Assembly: GCA_002083555.1 (NCBI GenBank)
Contig: MSXN01000009.1
Coordinates: 62,001-126,000 of the forward strand
Origin: Nitrospira sp. ST-bin5
GTDB lineage: Bacteria; Nitrospirota; Nitrospiria; Nitrospirales; Nitrospiraceae
Length of the DNA stretch: 64,000 nt
Direction: 5' to 3'
Below, piece after piece: positions 48,644 through 58,202 of this stretch. Each line of letters starts with the position of its first letter. Positions within the stretch are counted from its first letter, which is position 1. Under the pieces are notes generated by a model that saw nothing but the letters and a program-made list of their open reading frames with translations, ran no database searches and was not told the DNA's origin. The translations under genes were made by a program, and so were the position numbers.

Positions 48644-49540
48644 TTAAAATGATTTCATCGTCTGAACGGTTTGCTGTTCCGCATGATAGGAGCTTCTCAC
48701 CAGGGGGCCTGATTCGATGTGGGTGAAGCCCATGGCCATCCCCTCTTCTTTCAAGAGCGCAAAATCACTGGGATCGTAATAGCGGGCAACCGGCAGATGG
48801 TCTCTCGTCGGTTGGAGGTATTGTCCGATCGTCATGATGTCGCAATTGACGGCTCGCAGATCCCGCATGACGTCGCGGGCTTCGTCGAGTGTTTCCCCCA
48901 TCCCAAGGATCAAGCCGGACTTGGTCGTCATCCCCTGCTGTTTGGCGTTGCCGAGTAATTCAATCGACCGCTGATACTTGCCTTGCGGCCTGAGCGATGG
49001 AAAGAGGCGGCGGACGGTCTCGATGTTGTGATTCAGAATCTCTGGTTTTTCTGCGCAGACGGTGGTGAGCGCCGTCTCATTTCCCTCAAAGTCAGGAATC
49101 AAGACTTCAATCGTACAGCCTGGGCTGAGGGCCCTCGTCTGCCGGATCGTTTCGGCGAAGATCGAGGCGCCACCGTCAGGCAACTCGTCGCGATTCACCG
49201 AGGTGATGACGGCATGGCGGAGGCCGAGCGCCTGAACTGCTTCAGCAACCCGCCGAGGTTCGCCGTGATCGACTGCGAGCGGTCTCCCCGTCTCAACTGA
49301 GCAGTAGTGGCAGCGCCTGGTGCAGACGTCACCCAGAATCAGGAAGGTGGCGGTGCGCGCGTTCCAACATTCCCACCGATTGGGGCAGCGGGCTTCTTCG
49401 CAGATGGTGTGGAGCTTGAGGCGATCCATCGTCTGCTTGATGTTGAGATAATCCGGACCGGTCTGCGCGTTGACTTTGAACCAGGAGGGCAAGCGCGGAC
49501 GTTCAGACGATCGGAGTTGGTCGATGGAAATCAAGCTCAT
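48644..49540 (-). CDS. lipA: lipoyl synthase
   Basis: 298 residues, started at 49540 because that ATG overlaps the upstream stop as ATGA. LipA inserts two sulphurs into octanoyl groups of lipoate-dependent enzymes. Both 4Fe-4S sites are complete: the auxiliary cluster C47, C52, C58 and the radical-SAM cluster C73, C77, C80 (DVCTRRCHYC). VTSVNRDELPDGGASIFAETI and MVGLG-like LGMGETLDEA are conserved. Last gene of an Fe-S-related operon. The protein ends RSSYHAEQQTVQTMKSF, the usual RSSYHA end block. Confidence 0.95.
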   Translation of the reverse strand: MSLISIDQLRSSERPRLPSWFKVNAQTGPDYLNIKQTMDRLKLHTICEEARCPNRWECWNARTATFLILGDVCTRRCHYCSVETGRPLAVDHGEPRRVAEAVQALGLRHAVITSVNRDELPDGGASIFAETIRQTRALSPGCTIEVLIPDFEGNETALTTVCAEKPEILNHNIETVRRLFPSLRPQGKYQRSIELLGNAKQQGMTTKSGLILGMGETLDEARDVMRDLRAVNCDIMTIGQYLQPTRDHLPVARYYDPSDFALLKEEGMAMGFTHIESGPLVRSSYHAEQQTVQTMKSF

Positions 49541-49908
49541 GAGGGAGTATTGCTCTGTGTACGGGGCCGAAACCATCCGGCGATCTTGGACAGCAGCCCT
49601 TCTGGTTTCACCGGTGGCGCCGGGTCCGGATATTCAACCCACAGCTCTTGTGAGCCCAGATAGATGCCGTTGCGAAAACTGACCTGGGTTCTGAGTTGTC
49701 GATATCCTTGCGTATGGAGGGCCTGAATCAGCGCGAGGAGCGCCGCATCTTGCGCAGGGTGTGGTTCGGTGCTGATACGAACGGTTTCATACCGCAAGAC
49801 GGCGCAAAAGCATTCCCCTGCTTCCTCGAATTCGACGGGGCGGCTGAAGCCCCGCTCTCGATGGTCCAGTCCTGCGAGCTGATGTTTATCGAGGCCGCCC
49901 TCTCTCAT
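49537..49908 (-). CDS. conserved-context hypothetical protein
   Basis: 123 residues. No family recognised. It contains CFCAVLRYETVRISTEPHPAQDAALLALIQALHTQGYRQLRTQVSFRNGIYLGSQELWVEYPDP, a two-strand, helix, two-strand alpha/beta core, then a Pro-rich linker and the tail LLSKIAGWFRPR. It overlaps lipA by 4 bases and follows the gene at 49922 by 13, so it belongs to the operon. A link to Fe-S or lipoate work is inferred from position only. Confidence 0.6.
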   Translation of the reverse strand: MREGGLDKHQLAGLDHRERGFSRPVEFEEAGECFCAVLRYETVRISTEPHPAQDAALLALIQALHTQGYRQLRTQVSFRNGIYLGSQELWVEYPDPAPPVKPEGLLSKIAGWFRPRTQSNTPS

Positions 49909-49921
49909 AGCGTGCGGTACT

Positions 49922-50287
49922 TTACTCTAGTGCGCGAAATACGGCGACGAGATCGCTCAGCGCGAGGGTTTTGCTCTTGAGGACGGTCCGCTCAGCTTGA
50001 ATAGCATCAAGGGATTTCGGATCAGCCGCGCCGGATTTCAAACAGCTCGCGCCGAGTGCCAGGATGCGGTCGCACTCTTCTCCGAGCTTTTTCTTCACCA
50101 CGGGATTCACCGAGAGAATGTCCATGAGCTGACGGCGTGTCTCCGTCAGGTGGGCCTGGAGCTCCGAGTCCGGATAACTCTTGCGGGCGGCTTCGTCGAA
50201 GCAGCGGTCGAGGTATTGGGCCAGGAACACATAGAGCCGCACCAGGGCCGCGGTGATCTCGGTCTGATCTTTTGTGGTAGTCGCCAT
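49922..50287 (-). CDS. hypothetical helical protein
   Basis: 121 residues, almost wholly helical (ITAALVRLYVFLAQYLDRCFDEAARK; LMDILSVNPVVKKKLGEECDRILAL). No domain is recognised. The two cysteines C29 and C74/C82 area have no clear metal pattern. AAGAGAG lies before the ATG. It sits 25 bases after the Rieske gene and 13 before the next, within the ApbC-Rieske-LipA operon. Confidence 0.6.
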   Translation of the reverse strand: MATTTKDQTEITAALVRLYVFLAQYLDRCFDEAARKSYPDSELQAHLTETRRQLMDILSVNPVVKKKLGEECDRILALGASCLKSGAADPKSLDAIQAERTVLKSKTLALSDLVAVFRALE

Positions 50288-50312
50288 CGTGCTCTCTTTC
50301 TATGTAAGCGAA

Positions 50313-50618
50313 TTATGCGAGGACCTTGATGTCATCGCCCTCGACTTTGACTTGATACACTTCGACTTTTGCCGCAGGGTTCTTCACGCATTCTCCCGTC
50401 GTAACATTGAACTGCCAGCCGTGCCAGGGGCAGGTCACGACGCTGCCTTCGACGTCCCCTTCACCCAACGGTCCGCCTCGGTGCACGCAGGTATTGTCGA
50501 TCGCGTGAAAGGTGCCGTCGACATTGAAGACCGCCAGCGTCTTGCCGTTGACTTCCGCGACGATGGCATGCCCCGGTTTCACATCTGCCGTGCCCGCGAC
50601 CCGTACGAAATCTCCCAT
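50313..50618 (-). CDS. Rieske [2Fe-2S] ferredoxin-like protein
   Basis: 101 residues. The cluster ligands are complete: C44-x-H46 (CVHRGGPL) and C63-x2-H66 (CPWHGWQF). It has no signal peptide, so it is a cytoplasmic Rieske ferredoxin like those of dioxygenase or nitrite-reductase small-subunit type (NirD/BphF). No oxygenase is adjacent. It probably supplies electrons to a partner elsewhere or within the operon. Confidence 0.9.
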   Translation of the reverse strand: MGDFVRVAGTADVKPGHAIVAEVNGKTLAVFNVDGTFHAIDNTCVHRGGPLGEGDVEGSVVTCPWHGWQFNVTTGECVKNPAAKVEVYQVKVEGDDIKVLA

Positions 50619-50646
50619 TGCCGTTCCTCCGCTGTGAGCCGTTCTG

Positions 50647-51522
50647 TTAGCTATTGGTAAATGGTTGCTTGATCTTCTTCAGCAGGCTGTCGATAGACGA
50701 GCCGCTTTTTTCCGTTCCGCCCAAGGCCCCGATGATCTTTTGTGCAATGTCGCGAAACGCGGCCGCCTGGGGGGAGGCGGGATTGCCCACCACAATGGGA
50801 TGGCCTGAATCGCCCCCATCGCGAATCGCCGGATCGATGGGGATGCGTCCGAGGAAGGGGATGCCCAGTTTCTCTGCGGCCCGTTCTCCGCCACCATGCG
50901 AGAAAATGTCGGTGCGTTCGCCGCAATGGCCGCAGACGAACGAGCTCATGTTTTCAACGATGCCAAGCAGTGGGACGTTCACCTTCTGAAACATGGCCAT
51001 GCCCTTGCGGACATCGTAGAGCGCCACTTCCTGCGGAGTGGTTACCGTAATGGCGCCGGCCAGCGGGACCATTTGCGAGATGGAGAGTTGGACATCGCCG
51101 GTGCCGGGAGGTAAATCGAGCAGGAGGTAATCCAGGTCTCCCCACAACACATCGCGGAAAAACGCCTGCAGATATTGATGGACCATCGGGCCTCGCCACA
51201 CGAGCGGCGCTTCTTCCGGCACCAGGTAGGCCATTGAGATCAACTTGACGCCGTAGTTTTCAACGGGGACGATCTTGCCGTCTTTTTGCTCGGGGCCCTT
51301 TGAACTGCCCATCATCATGGGAATGTTCGGGCCATACAAGTCCGCATCCATCAGGCCGACTTTTGCCCCGGTTAGAGCCAGTGCGCAAGCCAGATTTGAG
51401 GCGACCGTCGATTTGCCAACACCGCCTTTGCCGCTGCTGACGGCAATGACATGCTTCACGCCGGGAATGAAGTTCTCTTTTGCCGGGGTTGGCGGTGCTT
51501 CGTGGGAATGTTCGTCTGCCAT
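50647..51522 (-). CDS. apbC: ApbC/Mrp-family Fe-S cluster carrier ATPase
   Basis: 291 residues. Deviant Walker A SGKGGVGKST around 30-39, GLMDADLYGPNIP, DLPPGTGD, and the cluster-binding CGHC (C197, C200) for a dimer-bridging 4Fe-4S. It lacks the N-terminal MIP18 (DUF59) domain. Carriers of this type load clusters onto apoproteins. It leads the operon with a Rieske protein and LipA, both Fe-S clients. AGGAGGACC precedes the ATG. Confidence 0.93.
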   Translation of the reverse strand: MADEHSHEAPPTPAKENFIPGVKHVIAVSSGKGGVGKSTVASNLACALALTGAKVGLMDADLYGPNIPMMMGSSKGPEQKDGKIVPVENYGVKLISMAYLVPEEAPLVWRGPMVHQYLQAFFRDVLWGDLDYLLLDLPPGTGDVQLSISQMVPLAGAITVTTPQEVALYDVRKGMAMFQKVNVPLLGIVENMSSFVCGHCGERTDIFSHGGGERAAEKLGIPFLGRIPIDPAIRDGGDSGHPIVVGNPASPQAAAFRDIAQKIIGALGGTEKSGSSIDSLLKKIKQPFTNS

Positions 51523-51689
51523 GGGTCGGTCCTCCGCTGTATCGATGGTTCGGCTCGCAAGACTGCTGTTGCGGCCGAGAGACGCGTATCACAATTCTAC
51601 GGACATCATAAGCGATGCGCTGGGGGAAAGGAAATGGGCCAGTCGGACCATAGGCAGCTATGGCCCGACTGGGGAAGGGGAAGAAGGGT

Positions 51690-52553
51690 CTAGAATACCG
51701 AGGGATCGAGCCGACGCAGATTGGTTGCTAATCCGAGCAACGACAGCGTGTAGATGATCCACTTCGAAGGGTCAAAGTTATACCACTTGGGTCCGTTGCG
51801 GTAGTCGCGTGCATAGGTGTGATGATAGTTGTGATAGCCCTCGCCGAAGCTCACGAAGGAGATGAGCCAGCTGTCGCGGCTGCTGTCCTGCGTCCCATGC
51901 GGCTGACTGCCGATCATGTGGCAGAGGGAATTGATCGTGAACGTGGAGTTCAGCACCATGAACATGCGGAAGAGTCCGCCGAGTAGCAGAGCACTGATGC
52001 CGCCCATCCAGCCCTGATGCCACCAGACGCCGAGGGCAAATGGGATGGCCAATCCGGATACGACGATCACCCAATAGTAGCGGTGTTGCCAGAGGATCAC
52101 CGGGTCTCGGCGCAGCCGGATTTCATACTTGTCGGTGCGATGCGGGGTTTCGTAAAAGAGCCAGCCGCAGTGGCTGTGCCAAAATCCTTTGCTGGCATTG
52201 TAGGGATCTTCATCCGTATCCGTGCGGGCATGATGGCGAATGTGGTCGGCACACCAGATGAGGGCCGAGTTTTGCAGCGCCCATCCCCCGGCAACCAGTG
52301 CGCAACGTTTGACCCAGTCAGGACATTCGAAACTTTGATGGGAGATCAGGCGATGGTAGCCCACGGTGATCCCCATGCCGGTCACGACATACATGACGAA
52401 GGACAGGATCCAATCAAAGGTGGTGAATCCGACAAAGTACCCGTACAGCGGAATTCCAATGACGGTGGCGGCGACAACGGCGCAAAACAATACAAAATTG
52501 ATATACGAAAAACCCGTGTAATCAGTGGAGACGGCTTGATCGGGTGCAGTCAT
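51690..52553 (-). CDS. acyl-CoA/acyl-lipid delta-9 desaturase
   Basis: 287 residues, an integral membrane di-iron enzyme that adds a double bond to fatty acyl chains. Four hydrophobic spans are visible, with the three histidine boxes HRLISH, HIRHHARTD and EGYHNYHH, plus the fourth ligand HxxN-type segment (NSLCHMIGSQPHG). It maintains membrane fluidity. AGGAGGATG overlaps the start codon region. Divergent from putA. Confidence 0.9.
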   Translation of the reverse strand: MTAPDQAVSTDYTGFSYINFVLFCAVVAATVIGIPLYGYFVGFTTFDWILSFVMYVVTGMGITVGYHRLISHQSFECPDWVKRCALVAGGWALQNSALIWCADHIRHHARTDTDEDPYNASKGFWHSHCGWLFYETPHRTDKYEIRLRRDPVILWQHRYYWVIVVSGLAIPFALGVWWHQGWMGGISALLLGGLFRMFMVLNSTFTINSLCHMIGSQPHGTQDSSRDSWLISFVSFGEGYHNYHHTYARDYRNGPKWYNFDPSKWIIYTLSLLGLATNLRRLDPSVF

Positions 52554-52769
52554 TCATCCTCCTGAAGCTGGGGATCATACATTCCACCATCACGACGTCG
52601 GTGAACATTACTTATCTATTTATGTTAGCCAAATGACGCATGCTTTACAACAGCTTCTTCATTCCGGCCGCGACAGTCTGGGAAGCGGTCATGCATCCAG
52701 GAAGCGGCAGCCGGTGAGCGATCGGCGTATACTGATTGAGTCAAAAGTGGTCATCGTTCAGGAGGCCCC

Positions 52770-55724
52770 ATGACGTCGAGCCTATCGTCACTTGCATCCG
52801 CCGTTCTCCGCATCGGAACTCACCTCTCGACATTATCTGCGGGCCGGGCACCGACGATCTTTGAGGGCCGTTGGTGGTCGCAAGGCGTGATCAATCTGGC
52901 GATGAAAGATCCGGCTTTCAAGGTGCAGTTATTCCGGTTCATCGATGTGCTCCCCGCTCTGGCCTCCGACCAGGCGGTCGTCACGCTGGCAGAAGAATAT
53001 TTTGGCGCGAGGCATGGGCCTATCTTTGGGTTGCAGTGGGGAATGAAGGCCCTCACTGCGACGAGTCTGGGGGCGGCGATCACTGGAAAGTCGATCCGTC
53101 ATCAAGTCGAGCAGATGGCCCGGACGTTTATTGCCGGAGGCTCGGTGACCGAGGCCCTCCCCGTTCTCGCGGGATTGTGGAAGGACGGGCGCGCCTGGTC
53201 CGTGGACTTGTTAGGTGAGGCGACGATCAGCAACCTCGAAGCCGATCAGTATCGCGATCGCTGTCTGGCGGCGTTGTCTGAATTGCGGTCGGAGGCGGAG
53301 CGCTGGCCTGCTGCTCCGCTTTTGGAGCGGGATCATCTGGGCGCTCTTCCCCGGGCCCAGCTCTCGCTCAAGATCTCTGCGCTCACTTCGCGCTTGGACC
53401 CCATCGATCCCGACGGGACCTATCGCGCGGTGGCGGCGCGCTTACGGCCGATCGTGGAACTGGCGGCGGCGACATCGTGCGGATTGATCTTCGATATGGA
53501 GCAGGCCGACAGCAAAGATCTGCTCTTGGATATTTTTCGACGGCTGTTTACCGAAGAGAACTACCGCTCCTTTCTCCATGCCGGTGTCGCGATGCAGGCC
53601 TACCATCGGGAGACGGAACGCGATATCCATGACTTGATCATCTGGGTGAAACGGCGTGGCACGCCGATCACCATCCGCTTGGTGAAGGGGGCCTATTGGG
53701 ATTCCGACACCGTTCGCTATCATCAGGCCGGATGGCCGGTGCCGTTGTTTGAGCGGAAAGCCGAGACGGATGCGAGCTATGAAGCGCTGGTTCCTCTCGT
53801 ACTCAGGCACCGTGATCTGGTTCGTCCTGCCTTCGGCACCCACAATCTTCGGACCTTGGCCGTGATTGAGGCCGTGGCGGAATCGCTGGCTGTTCCGCCT
53901 GAGGCATTTGAGTATCAGATGATCTATGGCATGGCCGAACCCTTCCAGCATGCGATGGTAGCCCATGGACGGCGCGTGCGGCTCTACACGCCGGTCGGGC
54001 GTCTGCTGCCGGGCATGGCCTATCTCGTCAGGCGCTTGCTGGAGAACACGTCGAACGAATCCTTCCTGCGCAAAGAATATGTCGAGTCGCAATCAATGAG
54101 CACGCTCTTGGCCCCTCCGGCACTCTCGCCTTCCCCCGTGGCGGCGTCTTCTCCTGCTGGCTCTCAGGAGTTTGTGAATGAGCCGCATCGGGATTTTTCG
54201 AAGGCCGCCAGTCGGGCGGCGATGCAAGAGGCGATCAAAAAGGTGTGTGCGCGGACGGGAGACAAGTGGGAGTCGCCGCATCGGGAATTGCGATTGACCG
54301 GAACGCTGATGGAGTCGCGCAACCCGGCTCATCCGGACGAAGTCGTCGCGCTCGTGCAGAGTGCCGCTCATCCCGACGTGGCAAAGGCGGTCGCGTTGGC
54401 TGTGTCTTCTGCGACGGAATGGCGGCGACGGCCTGCCGCTGAGCGCAGTGCCATCATGCGGCGCGCGGCGGCGCTCATGCGCGAGCGGCGCTCTGAGCTG
54501 GCGGCGTGGGAAATTATCGAGGTCGGCAAGCCCTGGAGGGAGGGGGATGCGGATGTGGCAGAGGCCATCGACTTCCTCGAATTTTACGCCGGTCAGATGG
54601 ACCGGTTGGACTCCCCGCTTCAGTTGGGCCATTACCCGGGGGAACGGAATCATCGGATCTATGGGCCGCGCGGCGTGGCGGCGGTGATTGCGCCGTGGAA
54701 TTTCCCCCTCGCGATTCCGGCCGGGATGGTGGGTGCGGCGTTGGTTGCCGGCAATACCGTGTTATTCAAGCCATCCGAACGGTCGCCGCTGCTGGGTCGA
54801 TTGCTGACCGACATTCTGTGTGAAGCCGGAGTCCCGTCCGGTGCGTTGACCTGCTTGCCCGGGGGGCCGGACATCGGGCGGGCGCTGGCCGCGCATCCGG
54901 AGATATCGACCATTGCCTTCACCGGCTCAAAGGACGTCGGTCTGCAGTTGATCGCCGGCGCAGCGGCCGTGCAGCCTGGTCAGTCTATGGTAAAGCGTGT
55001 GATCGCCGAGATGGGTGGCAAGAATGCGATCATTGTCGATGACACGGCGGATCTTGATGAAGCGATCGCGGGCGTCGTCGCGTCCTTTACAGGGTATGCC
55101 GGGCAGAAATGTTCGGCTTGTTCGAGAGCGATCGTGCTGGAGAGTGTGTATGACCAGTTTCTCTCGCGATTGCATGACGCGGTGATGAGCCTCGCCATCG
55201 GTGATCCGCTCGACCCTGGGACGCAGTTGGGGCCGGTGATCGACGCTCGAGCAAAGGAACGAATCGAAGCGTTCATCGCGATGGGTCGACAAGAGGGCCG
55301 CCTGCTCATTCGTCGATCGACCGAAGGGCCAGGGCATTTCGTCGGACCGACCGTGTTTGCCGATGTGGTATCGCACCATCGGCTGGCGCAGGAGGAAATC
55401 TTCGGACCGGTGCTGGCGGTGATGAGAGCGGCGAATGTAACGGAGGCGCTGGAGATGGCCAACTCGACGAGCTACGCGCTCACCGGGGGGATCTATTCGC
55501 GCAGTCCAGTGAATCTGGCGCTGGTTCGCGAGCGGTTCGATGTCGGGAATCTGTACGTGAATCGCCCGATTACCGGGGCATTAGTCGGTCGTCAGCCGTT
55601 TGGCGGTCACCGGTTCTCAGGAGTCGGCGCGAAGGCCGGAGGCGACGAGTATCTGCAGCAGTTTATGACGTTGCGAGTCATCAGCGAAAATACGCTGCGC
55701 CGGGGATTTGAGGCGACGGACTGA
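52770..55724 (+). CDS. putA: bifunctional proline dehydrogenase/delta-1-pyrroline-5-carboxylate dehydrogenase
   Basis: 984 residues. It oxidises proline to glutamate in two steps with a tunnel for the intermediate. The PRODH domain (about 70-440) has SLKISALTSRLDPIDPDG, TIRLVKGAYWDSDT and RLYTPVGRLLPGMAYLVRRLLENTSNESFLR. The ALDH domain (about 510-975) has GVAAVIAPWNFPLAIP, FTGSKDVG, EMGGKNAIIVDD and the catalytic Cys in GYAGQKCSACSRA. No DNA-binding N-terminus, so it is not autoregulatory. AGGAGG precedes the ATG; a TATACT box is at 52728 without a good -35. Confidence 0.95.
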   Translation: MTSSLSSLASAVLRIGTHLSTLSAGRAPTIFEGRWWSQGVINLAMKDPAFKVQLFRFIDVLPALASDQAVVTLAEEYFGARHGPIFGLQWGMKALTATSLGAAITGKSIRHQVEQMARTFIAGGSVTEALPVLAGLWKDGRAWSVDLLGEATISNLEADQYRDRCLAALSELRSEAERWPAAPLLERDHLGALPRAQLSLKISALTSRLDPIDPDGTYRAVAARLRPIVELAAATSCGLIFDMEQADSKDLLLDIFRRLFTEENYRSFLHAGVAMQAYHRETERDIHDLIIWVKRRGTPITIRLVKGAYWDSDTVRYHQAGWPVPLFERKAETDASYEALVPLVLRHRDLVRPAFGTHNLRTLAVIEAVAESLAVPPEAFEYQMIYGMAEPFQHAMVAHGRRVRLYTPVGRLLPGMAYLVRRLLENTSNESFLRKEYVESQSMSTLLAPPALSPSPVAASSPAGSQEFVNEPHRDFSKAASRAAMQEAIKKVCARTGDKWESPHRELRLTGTLMESRNPAHPDEVVALVQSAAHPDVAKAVALAVSSATEWRRRPAAERSAIMRRAAALMRERRSELAAWEIIEVGKPWREGDADVAEAIDFLEFYAGQMDRLDSPLQLGHYPGERNHRIYGPRGVAAVIAPWNFPLAIPAGMVGAALVAGNTVLFKPSERSPLLGRLLTDILCEAGVPSGALTCLPGGPDIGRALAAHPEISTIAFTGSKDVGLQLIAGAAAVQPGQSMVKRVIAEMGGKNAIIVDDTADLDEAIAGVVASFTGYAGQKCSACSRAIVLESVYDQFLSRLHDAVMSLAIGDPLDPGTQLGPVIDARAKERIEAFIAMGRQEGRLLIRRSTEGPGHFVGPTVFADVVSHHRLAQEEIFGPVLAVMRAANVTEALEMANSTSYALTGGIYSRSPVNLALVRERFDVGNLYVNRPITGALVGRQPFGGHRFSGVGAKAGGDEYLQQFMTLRVISENTLRRGFEATD

Positions 55725-55762
55725 TTCGTGGCAAAGGTCACAGACTGATCCTGAATGGCCTG

Positions 55763-56554
55763 CTAGCGAGCCGGCGTAAATTCCTCCAACTCTTCAGTAA
55801 TCTCGGTCACCATGCCGCGATCTTCCTTCGAAGCGGACAATTCCTGCCGCTCCACATATTTGACCAGCCCGACCCCTTTGGCAAACCAGGCGGTCATGAC
55901 ATCGATGCCACGGGCCGGCTTATCGCCGCCGGAGAGATGGATCTGCATGGTCATGCGGGCTTCCACCTTCACGGCATTCGAATAGGTTCCGGCCGGGACG
56001 GTGATCGTTTCGCGGTTCACCACACTGGTTGTGCCGACCATATCGACCTTCTCATTCACGCCGTCTCGATCCATATCGCTGCCGAAATCGAGGCCGCTCC
56101 GGTTGAATTGCTGAAACGTCGACGGAATGGTGATGGGAAAGCGGACGATTTGATACGGCACGATTTGTTTTTCCAGCGGCGTGCCTGGATCGGATCCGTA
56201 ATACACCATGCCGACGCTATCGCGCCGATAGTAACTGTCGGATTCACCGTGGTTGCCGGGGTTCGTATCATGGAACACTGTGACCGTCACTCCGTTGAGC
56301 TTTTTGGTTCCGGTGACTGACGACGTGTTGGCGAAAAACTTATTGTCGATCACCTGCACCGGTCCTTCGGAAATCTGGCCACGGTATTGCCAGCGGGTGC
56401 CGATCCGGTCTGGAAAGTAGTCTTCGGACTGGGCAATTTGGAAGGGTTCTTCTGCCGCCAGCGGCGTGGTTGCGAATGATCCAACGGCGAGCAGCGCAGC
56501 GGCCACTGCGAGTGGCGCGAAGACATGGGACAAGGCTTGGGGACTGTGCGACAT
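55763..56554 (-). CDS. exported protein of unknown function
   Basis: 263 residues from 56554, where AGAGGAGG precedes the ATG. It has a signal peptide (LAVAAALLAVGSFATTPLAAEE). The mature protein starts with DYFPDRIGTRWQYRGQISEG and continues as a beta-rich domain (YYRRDSVGMVYYGSD, REITVPAGTYSNAVKVEARM, TAWFAKGVGLVKYVERQ). That arrangement recalls periplasmic lipoprotein-like domains (DUF3108/LolA-like folds). Function unknown. Any upstream extension to 56800 would overlap the divergent SDR gene. Confidence 0.65.
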   Translation of the reverse strand: MSHSPQALSHVFAPLAVAAALLAVGSFATTPLAAEEPFQIAQSEDYFPDRIGTRWQYRGQISEGPVQVIDNKFFANTSSVTGTKKLNGVTVTVFHDTNPGNHGESDSYYRRDSVGMVYYGSDPGTPLEKQIVPYQIVRFPITIPSTFQQFNRSGLDFGSDMDRDGVNEKVDMVGTTSVVNRETITVPAGTYSNAVKVEARMTMQIHLSGGDKPARGIDVMTAWFAKGVGLVKYVERQELSASKEDRGMVTEITEELEEFTPAR

Positions 56555-56673
56555 CAGGATCCTCCTCTGTTGGAATGACCGTATCATAGGCGTTGCGGAG
56601 GCAGCAAGGCATGGGGCGATGCCGGTTCCCCGGGCTTGCGTTGTCGAATGGCAGCCGACATAATCCCTTCGCC

Positions 56674-57447
56674 ATGCCTTCACCGAAGCGAACCGGATCA
56701 GCGAAACGGTCAGCGGCGCACACAGCCGGACGGCGCTCAGTCTTGGTGACCGGAGCCTCCGGCGGGATCGGGCGAGCCCTCTGCCGTGCCTTTGCGGCAA
56801 TGGGCTGGTATGTCGGCGTGCACTATCATCGACGGAAGGCCGAGGCTGCGAAGACTCTGCGCACGGTCCGTGTGACCGGGGGAACCGGCGGTCTCTATCA
56901 GGCCGATGTGCGCGAGGGTGACTCAGTTCGACGAATGATCGATGCGTATCTCAAGAAGGCACCGAAGCCGACTGTATTTATCTGCAATGCCGGGATCGGG
57001 GCAAGCAGTCTGGTTGTACGCCAGCGGGACGAGGAATGGATGACTGTCGTTCACACCAATCTGACCGGCACGTTCCACTGTCTGCAGTCGGTCGCCCCTC
57101 CCCTTATTGCCCAAGGCGGTGGGTCGATCGTGGTTATTGGGTCGCATGCGGGAGTGCACGGTTCAAGAGGCCAGGCCGCGTATGCGGCGTCCAAGGCTGG
57201 ATTGATCGGATTGGTCAAGACCGCGGCTCAGGAGTGGGGGCCGCAGAACGTGCGGGTGAATCTGCTGCTGCCGGGCTGGCACCGGACCGGCCTCTCAGAA
57301 GGGGCGATGCCGGACAATCATGATTGGCCGGACCATGCGCTCCGTCGTCCACCGGCGATTGAGGAAGTGGCGAGGACGATCGTGCACATGGCGCAGCTCA
57401 AGGATCTGTCGGGCCAGATCTGGAACTGCGATAGTCGGGACCTCTGA
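56674..57447 (+). CDS. short-chain dehydrogenase/reductase, FabG-like
   Basis: 257 residues from MPSPKRTGSAKRS. NAD(P) motif VLVTGASGGIG; NAG in FICNAGIG; catalytic Ser in VIGSHAG and Tyr/Lys in YAASKAG. It ends LSGQIWNCDSRDL, where FabG usually has GxVxxVDGG. The basic N-terminus of about 20 residues is unusual. It precedes bioD by 23 bases and may supply a reduction step in fatty acid or pimeloyl synthesis, but that is inference from position. Confidence 0.85.
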   Translation: MPSPKRTGSAKRSAAHTAGRRSVLVTGASGGIGRALCRAFAAMGWYVGVHYHRRKAEAAKTLRTVRVTGGTGGLYQADVREGDSVRRMIDAYLKKAPKPTVFICNAGIGASSLVVRQRDEEWMTVVHTNLTGTFHCLQSVAPPLIAQGGGSIVVIGSHAGVHGSRGQAAYAASKAGLIGLVKTAAQEWGPQNVRVNLLLPGWHRTGLSEGAMPDNHDWPDHALRRPPAIEEVARTIVHMAQLKDLSGQIWNCDSRDL

Positions 57448-57470
57448 GAAGCGAGCAGCGAGCTGAGAGC

Positions 57471-58202
57471 GTGACACACGGGATATTCATCACGGGGACG
57501 GATACCGCAGTCGGGAAGACGCTGGTGACGGCGGTGCTTGCCCGAGGTTTGAAAAAGCGGGGTCTCGATGTCGGCGTGATGAAGCCGGTCGAAACCGGCG
57601 TGGTGCGGGGCCGACCATCTGATGCCGTTCGGCTCATCCGTGCGGCGCAGGTATCGGATGCACTGGATCGTGTTCGCCCCTATGCCTTCCGGCTTCCCGT
57701 TGCGCCGTTAGATGCAGCAAGGGCTGAACGACGATCCATTCAGATGGCGGCCATCATGACGGCCTATCGCCAGCTGCAATCTCAGCATGAGGTGGTGCTG
57801 GTTGAGGGCGCGGGCGGTCTGCATGTGCCGATCACTCCAACGATGGATGTGCTGGATCTGATCGAGAAGCTAAAAGCTCCTGTGCTGGTTGTCGGACGAG
57901 TTGGACTCGGCGGTGTGAATCACGCCCTGCTGACGCTCAATGCCCTACGGGCACGAAAGATCCCGGTCCTTGCACTGGTGCTGAACCGAACGACACCTGC
58001 AAAATCTACTGTGGCACGACGACAGGAGCGCTCAACGGTGGAATTGCTGCGTGAGTCTGCCGGAGTTCCGGTGATCGGGCCACTCCCCTACAGGGCTGGT
58101 GTAGATGCGCGGTTTGAACAGGTTGTCGAAACGCTGGTCGCGAACAGCGAGATGAGAAAACTTACGAAGCTGCTGCTGGCATTTGCGCGAGGAACTCACT
58201 GA
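57471..58202 (+). CDS. bioD: dethiobiotin synthetase
   Basis: 243 residues, GTG start. It converts 7,8-diaminopelargonate, CO2 and ATP to dethiobiotin. P-loop GIFITGTDTAVGKTLV; MKPVETG is the substrate site; VEGAGGLHVPITPTMDVLDL is conserved. The biotin made would be attached to AccB (60.3 kb). No other bio genes are in the window. The stop lies 41 bases inside the convergent thiE gene. Confidence 0.92.
   Translation: MTHGIFITGTDTAVGKTLVTAVLARGLKKRGLDVGVMKPVETGVVRGRPSDAVRLIRAAQVSDALDRVRPYAFRLPVAPLDAARAERRSIQMAAIMTAYRQLQSQHEVVLVEGAGGLHVPITPTMDVLDLIEKLKAPVLVVGRVGLGGVNHALLTLNALRARKIPVLALVLNRTTPAKSTVARRQERSTVELLRESAGVPVIGPLPYRAGVDARFEQVVETLVANSEMRKLTKLLLAFARGTH

Noticed and set aside
54093..54653. 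Minus-strand ORF of 186 residues inside putA
   Set aside because: It is a high-G+C shadow frame of an unbroken ALDH domain with no motif of its own.
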